Under the pieces are notes generated by a model. That model searched no databases. It was not told the DNA's origin and saw nothing but the letters and a program-made list of their open reading frames with translations. DNA of 40,066 bases from Candidatus Uhrbacteria bacterium (lineage in GTDB: Bacteria; Patescibacteriota; Patescibacteriia; UBA9934): contig CAIKHN010000004.1 of the NCBI GenBank assembly GCA_903827265.1, forward strand, positions 1 through 40,066, written 5' to 3'. Made by a program: the position numbers and the translations under genes. Shown here piece by piece: positions 31,098-39,815 of the stretch. Numbering within the stretch: the first letter of the stretch is position 1; each line of letters begins with the position of its first letter.

Positions 31098-34000
31098 ACT
31101 CAACAAAGACGCGCGAGTTTTCAAAAGGGAACGATCGACGGTGATTGGCATACTGATGCCTTCCCCCATCGTGAATCGATTCATCATTGTCGGCGGAAGA
31201 TCGATGACGTAATCTGCCCAATTACTTCCGAACATTTCCTGTGCCACGAATTCGGACGCAATCCACCGAAGTGTCGTTACCCCATCAAGCGATTCCAAAA
31301 GGTAAACACGCGGATCTGATTGTATTTTTACAAGCACAGTACCAACGTTTGGAAGCATTGGTGAACCGATAGGAATTTCTGGAAGCGTTGCACCACTCAC
31401 GGTGACAACCTGCGAAAAATCTCCGTACGTTAAGAACGTTTGAGCATCGAAAAACGGTCGGCGCGTTCCGTCAGTATCAACAAAGTACACGGTCGGCGAA
31501 GCATCGACACGAATGTACTGCCCAGTTGTTACTGGCGTAATATTTTCGGCCTTTCCTGTAAACGGCGAAACGCCAGTTCCTCCGGTTACGACCGAAACTC
31601 CAGGAATCATCTCCGTTGGCGTGACCGGCGGTACCGTAGGTTCCGCAGTGGACGGCGAGGAAGCGCCAGCGCACGTAACCGTAAAGACCGCGTCAGATTC
31701 GTCCGAAGCGAGATACGTCACTAAATCGCCGCCACGAACAAACACCTGAACCGTTTTTGAGGTAATACACGGAATAGTCCAAACGTACGCGCCAATATTT
31801 GGAATATCTCGAGCAATGGTCGTCTTTGTTTTTCCGGAGTCTGTCGAGTACGTCAGGATAACCGCCGGAAGCGCAGCATCGTTCGTTGAGGTCCAGCGAA
31901 TGTTCGTCGAACTTCCGCCAACAAAAGTCTCTCCGCCATTTGGCGAGCTCAATGTTATCGTTGGAACAACAAGGCCCGTCGTTGGAGACGTCGAAACTGA
32001 CGACGAATGACGGCTCGCAGTAATAAACGTTGCGGGATGCGCCAGTTCACCAATACCGCTCAACGCTCCGGCGAACGGGATGCCTGCAGTGTCTGTTGCT
32101 GCTGTGACGTACCACGAATACGTAGTAAACGGCGCCAACGGTGCAGTGTGTGCAATGGTTACGACGGTATTCCCCGACGACCACGTCTCGCTTACGCCGG
32201 ACATAACCGGACTCGTAACGTACGCGAGCGTTGCAGTATTTACTGGTTCGCTAAACGTAATCACGAGCGACGCTGTACTCGAAACTGAACTCACGCCATT
32301 CACCGGCGAAAATGTAAGAGCGATAGGGCCAGAAGCGTCAGTCGCCGTTGCCGACCCTGACGTCGTGGCGTTTGCAGACGTATCACTCACACTGCCGACG
32401 AGCGTCACAAGTGGCGTAATTGCAGTATCGCCAAGCGAACCCTCGGTCAGAATGATTGTTACAACACCGGCAGACGTTTCCGATGCGCTAGTGACAGTGT
32501 ATCCCGCAACAGTAAAATCGGCGCCGGAAACCGTAGAACCATCAAGATCTTTCGAGAACGTCACGACAATTTTATCGATGTGTCCATCGGAATCCGCATC
32601 GCCCGTTACTGCAGAAACTACACTTGCGACCGACTGCGTCGTCGAACTGGATGTTGCGCTGAAATCGGAAACAGAAATCGCCGATGAATCGCTGTCGTAT
32701 GCCTCGACCGCAAAATAATACGTTGTATTCGGCGTGAGGCCTGTGACTGTTCCCGATGTCACGCTTCCGGCGAATGTTGCTGTTGATGTTAGTGCATCAG
32801 ATGCGGTTCCGTATTTAACGTAATATCCCGCAACCGTTGCTTCATACGGAACTAAACTCGTCCAGTTTACCGTTGCCTGTCGAGCCGTCACCGACGAAAT
32901 GCTCGTGAGCGTTGGCTGCATGAACGATAACGCCTGAATGCGAGCGATACGAACATACCCCGTTGCATTTGGATGGACCGTTCCGGTGTATTCCCCAACG
33001 TGATGAATGTTGGTTGGGTTGTACCAGTCCGCACCTCCTTGGAGTCCAAGCGATGCACGTAACGTGTCAATTACTGGAAGATATTGCAAAACGTATGTGC
33101 TGTCTGCACCACCGGACCCCGTACGACCGTCATAGTTCGGATAGTTCAAATAAATCTGTGACGCCGACGCGCCGTACGTTGTTGTTAAGGTATTAATCAA
33201 CGACGTCATGTTCGACTCGTACGTTGACGATGAGACGCCGACGTTTGCATCGTTCACACCAAGTGTAATAACCCACTTATTTGGAGCAAGCGCGTTCTGG
33301 CGGGACGTCCACGCCGCATCAATCACGGTCGATACGTAATTGGACGACTTAATTCCTGCATAACCTTCGTTCATCAAAAACACAGGATACCCGTAGTACG
33401 TCGCAAGCTTATCGTTAAGATCGGTCAAGAAACTTTCTTTGTATGTTCCGTTAAATGAACCATGTTGCGGGAACTGACGGTTATCTGCCGACACTGTTCC
33501 GGAATCTCCGTCGAGCCAACTGGAAACTGTACCAGCATCAATGGTTCCACTGACACCTTCCGTCACGCTATCTCCAATGAATGTAATAATATCGCCAATA
33601 CCAACGCCAGTGCGCGTATCGTGAGAATCGGTGCCGCCAAAACGCGTTACTCCGTCCGCCTGAAGCGAATACGCATCGAGCGTGTATGTTCCTTTCGCAA
33701 GGCCAGTGAACGAAGCGGAATACGGAGCAGAGAGGTCAATTAATGTCTGCTGGCTACCCAAGCCTTCGTTCAAAACAAATTCCACACCACCACCCGATGG
33801 AAGAATTCCTGTTGTTGCCGTCACCGACAGCGTTGTCGATGTTTGAATGTATGGAATGTAGATCGTTCCTCCGCCGTCGACGATTGCGAGCGTTGCAACA
33901 TCCGTCGCCCCGGCAACCGCGGCTGCAGGCGAAGAAATCGTCACAACAGGCGTCGATCCATACACGTACACGTCATCGAACGACCCCGTTTCTGCCGAAT

Positions 34001-35837
34001 TGGACTTTCCAAGCGCAAACGACCCTGAGCTGTATGTCGCGCTCGTGTCAGTGTAGGAAATTTGTGGAACCGCCGGACGCTCTGTCCCTGCTTTCCAAAT
34101 GTACAAACTCAACACAGCCTGGTTTGATCCGTTATCGATCGCTGATGCTTCGACGTTATACCAGACACTCGCCTCTTGCGGTGGCGCAGCGGTACTCGTC
34201 GCAAGGGTTGTAATGCTCGAGCCGGCCGTTGTGACGCTCAACGTCCACGTATCACCACTGTGCCAAAACACATAACCCGCGCTCGCACTCGACTGCTGTC
34301 GCAACCAAATTTGCCCAGCGTTATTGCTTGCCGCACTTGCCTGATATTTTGCGGTAACAATTTGGTTCGCAAGCTGGATGCTACTGTTCGTGATTTTGTT
34401 TGTATAAAAATCCGGCGTACTTGCAGTACCACTCACTGCACGGTTACTCGAGATGTCTGCCGCCGCCCAAGTACCGCCCAAAATAGACCAACCGTTTTGC
34501 CCTGCGATCGTCGCAACCGTCGATGACGTAAACGGATCACTAAACGCTGATGCGTACGGTACTTGTCGTAAATATAAAGGAGTTCCGTATGCGCCAACAT
34601 TGTCGTACGGGAACAGCGTGTAGTAATAGGTTGTGCCATTTGTGAGGCCGCTATGTGTTGTACTGCTCGTTGCACCAGAACTTCCCGTCACGCTCGCAAG
34701 AAGCGATCCATCTGATGTCGATGTTGGATACGCGCTCGTGCTGTACCGGACCATGGTTCCAGCGTAGTTCGTGTACGTTGGATTGGTCCATGAAAGCGCA
34801 ATGGCACTATCAGCCGGTGTTGCGGTCGCAAGTGAATCACCAATATTTCCGTAATAAGTAATGTTATCGAATTCTGCAACGGTTGTTCCGGTTTTTCCAA
34901 CGGAAAATACACCCTGCGCAAAGCGATTAAATGTGTCGGTGTATGTCACGGTTGGCGTCGACGGCTTCGCGCTTCCACGCGCCCACACATATCCATTCAA
35001 CACCACCTGACCAGACGAATTGTTTACCGCGGAAAATTCAACCGTGTACCACGTCGCCGAAGAAATCGCGAACGAAGTGGCGCCGAGCGTTGTCTGTGCA
35101 GCTCCAGTCGTCGTTTTATACGCAATACGTGCCTGACCACCGGTAAACCATAAAAAATATCCGCCCGCATCTCCCGTCGATGACCCGGCACGCAAAAATG
35201 CCTGACCCGGCGATGACGTCGTAGAGCCTTTCCAATCGTAACGGACCATTTGATCAGTGTATCTCGCAGCATTACCACCGTTGAGTACACGATACAAATG
35301 GAAACCGAGGTTATCGCTTCCACTTTGCAACGTCTGCTCCCCCGCGGTATCGATAACGTTCCATGTGCCGCTCACTGTTGCCCATCCATTCTGACCATTC
35401 ACCGCCGCAACGCTGTCGCTTTCAAAATCCTCTGTAAATTGCGCAGCCATGACATACTGCTGAGCATTCACCGCTGCACTATATTCCGGCGTGACGTTGT
35501 GTGAAAACAATGAAAAGTAATATGTCGTATTGTTTGTCAGGCCGCTCACAGTAAGCGAACTCGTTCCGCTTGCAACACCAGCAACATCGCTCGCAAGCGT
35601 TCCGTCAGATGTTGTCGTAGGAAATGCTGTTGTGCTGTATCGCACCATTGTTCCAGTGAAACCCGCGGTTGCAGGGTTCGACCACGACAATGACACCTGA
35701 CCACTCGCGGCTAATGGGACGACTTTTGTCACGACTGCTGGAGCTGCCGCGAATACCGTTGATGTCCAGAGCATCATTCCACAAAACGCAAAAACGATAC
35801 TTTTCAAGTACGACGGAAGTCTAAAACGAAAAGACAT
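31092..35837 (-). CDS. Giant secreted surface protein with Fn3, laminin-G-like, SGNH hydrolase and Patescibacteria C-terminal modules
   Basis: 1581 residues, Thr/Ser/Ala-rich. A signal peptide (1-31, ending VFAAAP) is followed by two copies of a Fn3 + jelly-roll unit (about 35-330 and 335-630; GTMVRYSTTAFPTTTSDG against GTMVRYSTSAYPTSTSDG), a beta-domain (635-745), an SGNH/GDSL hydrolase domain (745-970; Ser757 in GDSVTEG, Asn862 in GVND, His955 in VHPN), a further Fn3 (975-1065), two Ig-like domains (1075-1280), a SPNGGE domain (1292-1392) and a C-terminal module with YFVDTDGTRRPF and SDPRVYLLE, common at the ends of Patescibacteria surface proteins. The Asp of the usual DxxH before the catalytic His is Gly952. 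Likely a cell-surface adhesin or esterase. A perfect TATAAT lies 24 nt upstream. Confidence 0.85.
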   Translation of the reverse strand: MSFRFRLPSYLKSIVFAFCGMMLWTSTVFAAAPAVVTKVVPLAASGQVSLSWSNPATAGFTGTMVRYSTTAFPTTTSDGTLASDVAGVASGTSSLTVSGLTNNTTYYFSLFSHNVTPEYSAAVNAQQYVMAAQFTEDFESDSVAAVNGQNGWATVSGTWNVIDTAGEQTLQSGSDNLGFHLYRVLNGGNAARYTDQMVRYDWKGSTTSSPGQAFLRAGSSTGDAGGYFLWFTGGQARIAYKTTTGAAQTTLGATSFAISSATWYTVEFSAVNNSSGQVVLNGYVWARGSAKPSTPTVTYTDTFNRFAQGVFSVGKTGTTVAEFDNITYYGNIGDSLATATPADSAIALSWTNPTYTNYAGTMVRYSTSAYPTSTSDGSLLASVTGSSGATSSTTHSGLTNGTTYYYTLFPYDNVGAYGTPLYLRQVPYASAFSDPFTSSTVATIAGQNGWSILGGTWAAADISSNRAVSGTASTPDFYTNKITNSSIQLANQIVTAKYQASAASNNAGQIWLRQQSSASAGYVFWHSGDTWTLSVTTAGSSITTLATSTAAPPQEASVWYNVEASAIDNGSNQAVLSLYIWKAGTERPAVPQISYTDTSATYSSGSFALGKSNSAETGSFDDVYVYGSTPVVTISSPAAAVAGATDVATLAIVDGGGTIYIPYIQTSTTLSVTATTGILPSGGGVEFVLNEGLGSQQTLIDLSAPYSASFTGLAKGTYTLDAYSLQADGVTRFGGTDSHDTRTGVGIGDIITFIGDSVTEGVSGTIDAGTVSSWLDGDSGTVSADNRQFPQHGSFNGTYKESFLTDLNDKLATYYGYPVFLMNEGYAGIKSSNYVSTVIDAAWTSRQNALAPNKWVITLGVNDANVGVSSSTYESNMTSLINTLTTTYGASASQIYLNYPNYDGRTGSGGADSTYVLQYLPVIDTLRASLGLQGGADWYNPTNIHHVGEYTGTVHPNATGYVRIARIQALSFMQPTLTSISSVTARQATVNWTSLVPYEATVAGYYVKYGTASDALTSTATFAGSVTSGTVTGLTPNTTYYFAVEAYDSDSSAISVSDFSATSSSTTQSVASVVSAVTGDADSDGHIDKIVVTFSKDLDGSTVSGADFTVAGYTVTSASETSAGVVTIILTEGSLGDTAITPLVTLVGSVSDTSANATTSGSATATDASGPIALTFSPVNGVSSVSSTASLVITFSEPVNTATLAYVTSPVMSGVSETWSSGNTVVTIAHTAPLAPFTTYSWYVTAATDTAGIPFAGALSGIGELAHPATFITASRHSSSVSTSPTTGLVVPTITLSSPNGGETFVGGSSTNIRWTSTNDAALPAVILTYSTDSGKTKTTIARDIPNIGAYVWTIPCITSKTVQVFVRGGDLVTYLASDESDAVFTVTCAGASSPSTAEPTVPPVTPTEMIPGVSVVTGGTGVSPFTGKAENITPVTTGQYIRVDASPTVYFVDTDGTRRPFFDAQTFLTYGDFSQVVTVSGATLPEIPIGSPMLPNVGTVLVKIQSDPRVYLLESLDGVTTLRWIASEFVAQEMFGSNWADYVIDLPPTMMNRFTMGEGISMPITVDRSLLKTRASLLSA

Positions 35838-35860
35838 AGATCTCAGGTGAATACCTGCAA

Positions 35861-35866
35861 ATTATA
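35861..35866 (-). promoter_or_regulatory. -10 box of the surface-protein gene
   Basis: On the minus strand a perfect TATAAT, 23 nt before the ATG at 35837; the -35 is weak (TGGTGT at 17 nt). The short leader contains CAGGT-ATTC-ACCTG, a 5-bp hairpin, and no Shine-Dalgarno site. Confidence 0.5.
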
Positions 35867-35895
35867 CACCTCGTACGCCACAAACACCATGGTAT

Positions 35896-36822
35896 TTATT
35901 TCTCCTGAGACTCGATCCACCGTTCCGCATCAAGTGCCGCCATACAACCAGTCCCAGCTGCAGTAACCGCCTGACGATACACGTGATCCGCAACATCGCC
36001 ACACGCAAAAATGCCCGGAATATTGGTCGCAGTCGACTTTGAGGGAAGCACAATATAACCCTTCTCATCGAGATCGATGAGGCCTTTAAAGATTACTGTG
36101 TTCGGCTTGTGACCGATTGCCATAAAAATTCCATCGCACGTGATGCTTCCCTCTTCGCCACTAACGACATTTCGTGTTCGAAGACTCGTGACGTGATCGT
36201 CGCCGAGAATCTCTTCAACCGTCGTATTCATGACAAGCGCAATCTTTGGATTATTTTTGGCCTTATCAATCATGATTTTTGATGCACGGAACTCCTCACG
36301 ACGATGCACGATGGTCACTTTATTTGCGAATCGTGTAAGAAACGTCGCTTCTTCCATTGCGGTGTCTCCCCCGCCAACCACCACAATCTCTTTGCCACGG
36401 AAAAAGAATCCATCACAGGTTGCACACGCAGAAACACCTTTTCCTTGAAGTCGCTCTTCCCCAGGAACGCCAAGCCACATCGCGGATGCACCCGTCGCGA
36501 TAATCACCGCCTTTGACTGAATCGATCGCGTTGCGGTTTTGATGGTGAATGGGGATGAAACTCCGATGATTTCAGTCACGACGTCATCGATCATTTCTGT
36601 TCCAAAACGAAGCGCTTGCTTCTTTAACTTTTCCATCAGCTCAGATCCAAGCACACCATCGGCCTCACCCGGCCAGTTCTCTACTTCCGACGTAAGCGTC
36701 AACTGCCCGCCAGGCTGTAAACCAGCAATCATTGTTGGTGAAAGATTCGCACGCGCAGCATAAATCGCCGCAGTATACCCCGCAGGACCAGAACCAATAA
36801 TCACGACGTTTTGAATTTCCAT
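35896..36822 (-). CDS. trxB: Thioredoxin reductase
   Basis: FAD flavoenzyme that reduces thioredoxin with NAD(P)H. The 308 residues have the FAD motif GSGPAGYTAAIYAARA (10-25), the redox pair Cys133-Cys136 in ACATCDGF, the nucleotide-binding GGGDTAMEEA, and the C-terminal FACGDVAD. Pairs functionally with trxA, 560 nt upstream, though a DUF559 gene lies between them. TGA-TAAACT, an extended -10, ends ten bases before the ATG, so trxB may have its own near-leaderless transcript. Confidence 0.96.
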   Translation of the reverse strand: MEIQNVVIIGSGPAGYTAAIYAARANLSPTMIAGLQPGGQLTLTSEVENWPGEADGVLGSELMEKLKKQALRFGTEMIDDVVTEIIGVSSPFTIKTATRSIQSKAVIIATGASAMWLGVPGEERLQGKGVSACATCDGFFFRGKEIVVVGGGDTAMEEATFLTRFANKVTIVHRREEFRASKIMIDKAKNNPKIALVMNTTVEEILGDDHVTSLRTRNVVSGEEGSITCDGIFMAIGHKPNTVIFKGLIDLDEKGYIVLPSKSTATNIPGIFACGDVADHVYRQAVTAAGTGCMAALDAERWIESQEK

Positions 36823-36832
36823 AGTTAGGAAA

Positions 36833-36841
36833 AGTTTATCA
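36833..36841 (-). promoter_or_regulatory. Extended -10 promoter of trxB
   Basis: On the minus strand TGA-TAAACT, ten bases before the trxB ATG; no good -35. Similar to the TACACT boxes elsewhere. Confidence 0.35.
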
Positions 36842-36900
36842 TGAGTCTGACGAAACCTTTATCTCTTTAATGCCCCCTCCGACTCGACTGATCCACGGCC

Positions 36901-37380
36901 TCACCGAACTCCTCCCCCGACCCCTCCATAAATGGAGGGGAGAACATCAGCAATACGCTTCAAGGCTTCTTTATGACGCATGATGACGACATGATTTGGT
37001 ATTCTCAAAACAATGTAGCTAGCATCTTCAAGGTATTTTTGACGTTCGTGGTCGTAACGCCGCACTTCGATTTCATCGTGGATCGCGCCATCAAGTTCAA
37101 CGACGAGCTTGTATTGATTGCAATAAAAATCGACGATAAACGGCCCGATGCCATGTTGTCGTCGAAATTTTAATCCTTGAGATTGTTTTGACTTCAATGA
37201 CATCCAGAGAATCCTCTCCGCAACAGTCTCCTCTTTTCGCAAAATCCGTCGTTGATCCTTCAGAACTGAATATCCCCAGATCCGATCTCCAGCAACACGA
37301 ACCGTTAGATCGATATCCTCTCCCCCATTTATGGGGGAGTCGGAGGGGGAGTTCTGTCCAGGATCTTTCTGGTCTGTCAT
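36901..37380 (-). CDS. DUF559 endonuclease-like protein whose two ends are built from palindromic repeats
   Basis: 159 residues. The core (about 55-145) is a DUF559 domain of the Vsr-like PD-(D/E)xK class: LKFRRQHGIGPFIVDFYCNQYKLVVELDG with the acidic D and E-x-D residues, then the helix DHERQKYLEDASYIVLRI. Real activity is unknown. The first ~25 residues (NSPSDSPINGGE) and the last 14 (LPSIYGGVGGGVR) are encoded by inverted copies of one palindromic repeat. It starts four bases after the trxA stop (TAA-AGTC-ATG). It looks like a mobile insertion between trxA and trxB. Confidence 0.85.
   Translation of the reverse strand: MTDQKDPGQNSPSDSPINGGEDIDLTVRVAGDRIWGYSVLKDQRRILRKEETVAERILWMSLKSKQSQGLKFRRQHGIGPFIVDFYCNQYKLVVELDGAIHDEIEVRRYDHERQKYLEDASYIVLRIPNHVVIMRHKEALKRIADVLPSIYGGVGGGVR
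36910..36940 (-). repeat. Palindromic repeat, copy at the DUF559 3' end
   Basis: CCCCTCCAT (36921-36929) and ATGGAGGGG (36932-36940) with an AA loop, flanked by CTCCTCCCCCGA. In inverted orientation to the copy at 37320-37349. A further fragment, CCCCCTCCGACTC, lies at 36873-36885. Confidence 0.8.
37320..37349 (+). repeat. Palindromic repeat, copy at the DUF559 5' end
   Basis: CTCCCCCAT (37320-37328) and ATGGGGGAG (37331-37339) with a TT loop, followed by TCGGAGGGGG. Nearly the same as the copy at 12529-12561. Confidence 0.8.
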
Positions 37381-37384
37381 GACT

Positions 37385-37696
37385 TTAGAGGTGTCGTGCA
37401 ACGCGCTCGGCGAAAACGTCTTTCGTCATTGCTCCGGCAAACTGCTCAACCACTGCTCCGCCTTTCATCACCATGAATGTTGGAATGGAAAGAACGTTGT
37501 ATCGCTGCGCCAAGTCTGGTGCGTCGTCGACATTGACCTTTACAACGAGAACTTCTGGATGTTCATTGCCGTACGCCTCAATGGTTGGCGCCATCATTTT
37601 GCATGGTCCGCACCACGGAGCCCAGAAATCAATCACGACCGGCGACGATGATTGCAACACGACCGCGTCAAAGTTCGATGAGTTGAGTTCTTGCAT
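37385..37696 (-). CDS. trxA: Thioredoxin
   Basis: General thiol-disulfide reductant. The 103 residues match the family; the active site WCGPC is at 28-32 in VVIDFWAPWCGPCKMM, with the cis-Pro loop SIPTFMVMKGG. It follows infB after 18 nt and is followed by the DUF559 gene after 4 nt; trxB, its reductase, is next. Confidence 0.97.
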   Translation of the reverse strand: MQELNSSNFDAVVLQSSSPVVIDFWAPWCGPCKMMAPTIEAYGNEHPEVLVVKVNVDDAPDLAQRYNVLSIPTFMVMKGGAVVEQFAGAMTKDVFAERVARHL

Positions 37697-37714
37697 AGAA
37701 GAAATTATCGATGA

Positions 37715-39748
37715 CTACTTTGCACCTTCAACGCTGAGCGTTCGAGCATGCAGCTCTTCGGTGTAGGCTTCAAGGATATCGCCAATTTCAACTTTTGTCT
37801 TGCCCACAAAACTCAATCCACAGTCTTGGCCTGCGAGCACGTCTTTTACTGCAGATTTTCCGCTTTGCAGTGCCTCGATTTTTCCTTCACCCATAATTTT
37901 TCCATCGCGAAGCACACGAACCGTCACACCAGGAAGAAGCTTACCCTTCTTCACCTTTGCGCCAACAATGTGACCTTTATCGGTCTTCTTAAAGAGCGCA
38001 AGGACCTCGGCAACACCAACGTCGGTGTAAATCTTTTCTGAAGGAATCAATTTCTTTAAACGATCAACGGTGTTCTCAAACAACTTATAAATAACAGAAT
38101 ATTCCTCGACGGCAACATGCTTATCACGAGCAAGCTCGTGTGCAGCAGGCGTCGGCTTTACGTTAAACGCAAGCACCACTGCATTCGCCGCCTCAGCGCG
38201 CAACACTTCAGCGTCAGTGACGTTTCCAAGACCCTTTCCGACAATCGTCAAACCAACGTATGGATTATCAATCTTCTCGAGCATACCGATGATTGCCTCA
38301 AGAGATCCCAACATGTCGGCCTTCACGAAGACGTTCAACACCGCCTTGCTGCCGTCTTCCTTTACCTCTTCCTCCGTTTGATTTGTTGCCTTAACGGTCA
38401 TTTGGCCAACGGCACTCTTTTTCGTTGCCTGCGACTTGATGGTTTCAAGTTCATTAGCACTTTCTGGAACTTCCAAAATATCACCAACAGAAGGCGCCTC
38501 TTTAAAGCCAAGAATCATGACCGGCGTTGATGGAGGGGCTTCCTTTATCGCTTTACCGTCGAACGCTTTCATTGCGCGAACACGGCCGTAGTTTACGCCG
38601 CGAACCGACAAAATATCAGAAGCGTGGAGCGTTCCTGCTTGAACGATAATTGTCGCAACCGGTCCTTGTCCCTTATCAACGTGACTTTCAATAATCGTTC
38701 CAACGGCTTTACGGTTTGGGTTTGCAACAATGTGCTCCTTCTCCAGATCTGCAACCAATAAGACCATGTCCAAAAGTTGATCGATATTTTGTCCGGTCTT
38801 CGCAGAAACTGGAACACAAATCGTCTTTCCTCCCCAGTCCTCAGGCGTTAATCCGAGCTCACCGAGTTGGCTCTTTACAAGCTCGATGTTCGCTCCAGGT
38901 TTATCCATTTTGTTAATAGCGACAACGAATGGAAGATGTGCGGCTTTAATAATATCGATCGCCTCACGCGTTTGTGGACGCATGCCGTCATCGGCGGCGA
39001 TAACAAGAATTGCGACGTCGGCAACCTTTGCACCACGCGAACGCATGACGGTAAACGCTTCGTGACCAGGAGTATCAATAAACGTTAACATCTTTCCATT
39101 CTTTTCCACCTGATATGCACCAATGTGCTGAGTAATGCCTCCCGCTTCCGTATCGATAACACGCGTTTTACGAATGGTATCCAAAATAAGCGTCTTACCG
39201 TGGTCGACGTGTCCCATAACAACAATCACCGGTGGACGTGCGGCTAAATTCTCGATGTGATGCGATTCTTCTTCCTTCACTTCCGCCATGCGATCTGCAG
39301 CACGAGTGTCGACGGATTCGTCAACCGATTCCATTGGTTCGGTAATGAATCCAAGATCTTCTGAGACAATCGACGCCGTTTCATAGTCGATGCGCTCGTT
39401 CAAACTCGCCAAAATACCAGCCTTCATGAGCTCCTGCATGACTTTTGCAACCGGCATGTTGAGGGCAACCGCAAACTCGCGCACCGAAAGCGTTGGCGGA
39501 ATCTTCACCTTTGGCGCATCGCCAGACTTCACTTTCTCTTTCAAAAGCATTTGCGCCTTCTGGTTCTCCATCTTTTGTTGGAGGTATTGGCGCTTCTTGT
39601 AGTCTTGCCACGCGTTCATGATGCGTCCGGCATCACGATCAGGGATTTTGATGGCCTTGCCACCAATGTCAAAACCAAGCTCTGGAAGCTTGGAACGCAA
39701 TTCTTCAGTAGAAACCCGCAAGCGGCGGGCAAGTTCAGAGATGTTCAT
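37715..39748 (-). CDS. infB: Translation initiation factor IF-2
   Basis: IF-2 places initiator fMet-tRNA on the small subunit and promotes subunit joining. From the ATG at 39748 (MNISELARRLRV) it has 677 residues: a short N-terminal IF2_N domain (1-50), a second IF2_N-like region (about 85-135), the G domain with G1 GHVDHGKT (179-186), GGITQHIG, DTPGHEAF, NKMDKPG and SAKTGQN, and domains II-IV. An upstream in-frame ATG is rejected because the promoter (TTGCCC, 17 nt, TACACT) overlaps it and ends seven bases before 39748, predicting a leaderless mRNA. No nusA or rbfA partner is in the window. Confidence 0.97.
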   Translation of the reverse strand: MNISELARRLRVSTEELRSKLPELGFDIGGKAIKIPDRDAGRIMNAWQDYKKRQYLQQKMENQKAQMLLKEKVKSGDAPKVKIPPTLSVREFAVALNMPVAKVMQELMKAGILASLNERIDYETASIVSEDLGFITEPMESVDESVDTRAADRMAEVKEEESHHIENLAARPPVIVVMGHVDHGKTLILDTIRKTRVIDTEAGGITQHIGAYQVEKNGKMLTFIDTPGHEAFTVMRSRGAKVADVAILVIAADDGMRPQTREAIDIIKAAHLPFVVAINKMDKPGANIELVKSQLGELGLTPEDWGGKTICVPVSAKTGQNIDQLLDMVLLVADLEKEHIVANPNRKAVGTIIESHVDKGQGPVATIIVQAGTLHASDILSVRGVNYGRVRAMKAFDGKAIKEAPPSTPVMILGFKEAPSVGDILEVPESANELETIKSQATKKSAVGQMTVKATNQTEEEVKEDGSKAVLNVFVKADMLGSLEAIIGMLEKIDNPYVGLTIVGKGLGNVTDAEVLRAEAANAVVLAFNVKPTPAAHELARDKHVAVEEYSVIYKLFENTVDRLKKLIPSEKIYTDVGVAEVLALFKKTDKGHIVGAKVKKGKLLPGVTVRVLRDGKIMGEGKIEALQSGKSAVKDVLAGQDCGLSFVGKTKVEIGDILEAYTEELHARTLSVEGAK

Positions 39749-39755
39749 GGCCAAG

Positions 39756-39784
39756 AGTGTACTCGATGAACCGCTTTGGGGCAA
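39756..39784 (-). promoter_or_regulatory. infB promoter, leaderless position
   Basis: On the minus strand TTGCCC (39779-39784), 17 nt, TACACT (39756-39761), then CTTGGCC and the ATG. Transcription would start at or one base from the start codon. Hexamers are identical to the ndk promoter. Confidence 0.65.
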
Positions 39785-39785
39785 G

Positions 39786-39809
39786 TCACGTTGTTCGCGA
39801 ACGACGTGA
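39786..39809. promoter_or_regulatory. 24-bp near-perfect palindrome next to the infB promoter
   Basis: TCACGT, T, GTTCGCGAAC, G, ACGTGA: only the single positions at 39792 and 39803 break the symmetry. It abuts the infB -35 and ends six bases before the divergent ATG at 39816. It has the form of an operator for a dimeric regulator, or of a hairpin in the short divergent leader. Confidence 0.4.
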
Positions 39810-39815
39810 GGAGAA

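Noticed and set aside
30704-31099. 131-residue minus-strand frame over the ncRNA region.
   Set aside because: It overlaps the end of the surface-protein gene and its terminator, has no family resemblance, and the region is dominated by inverted repeats.
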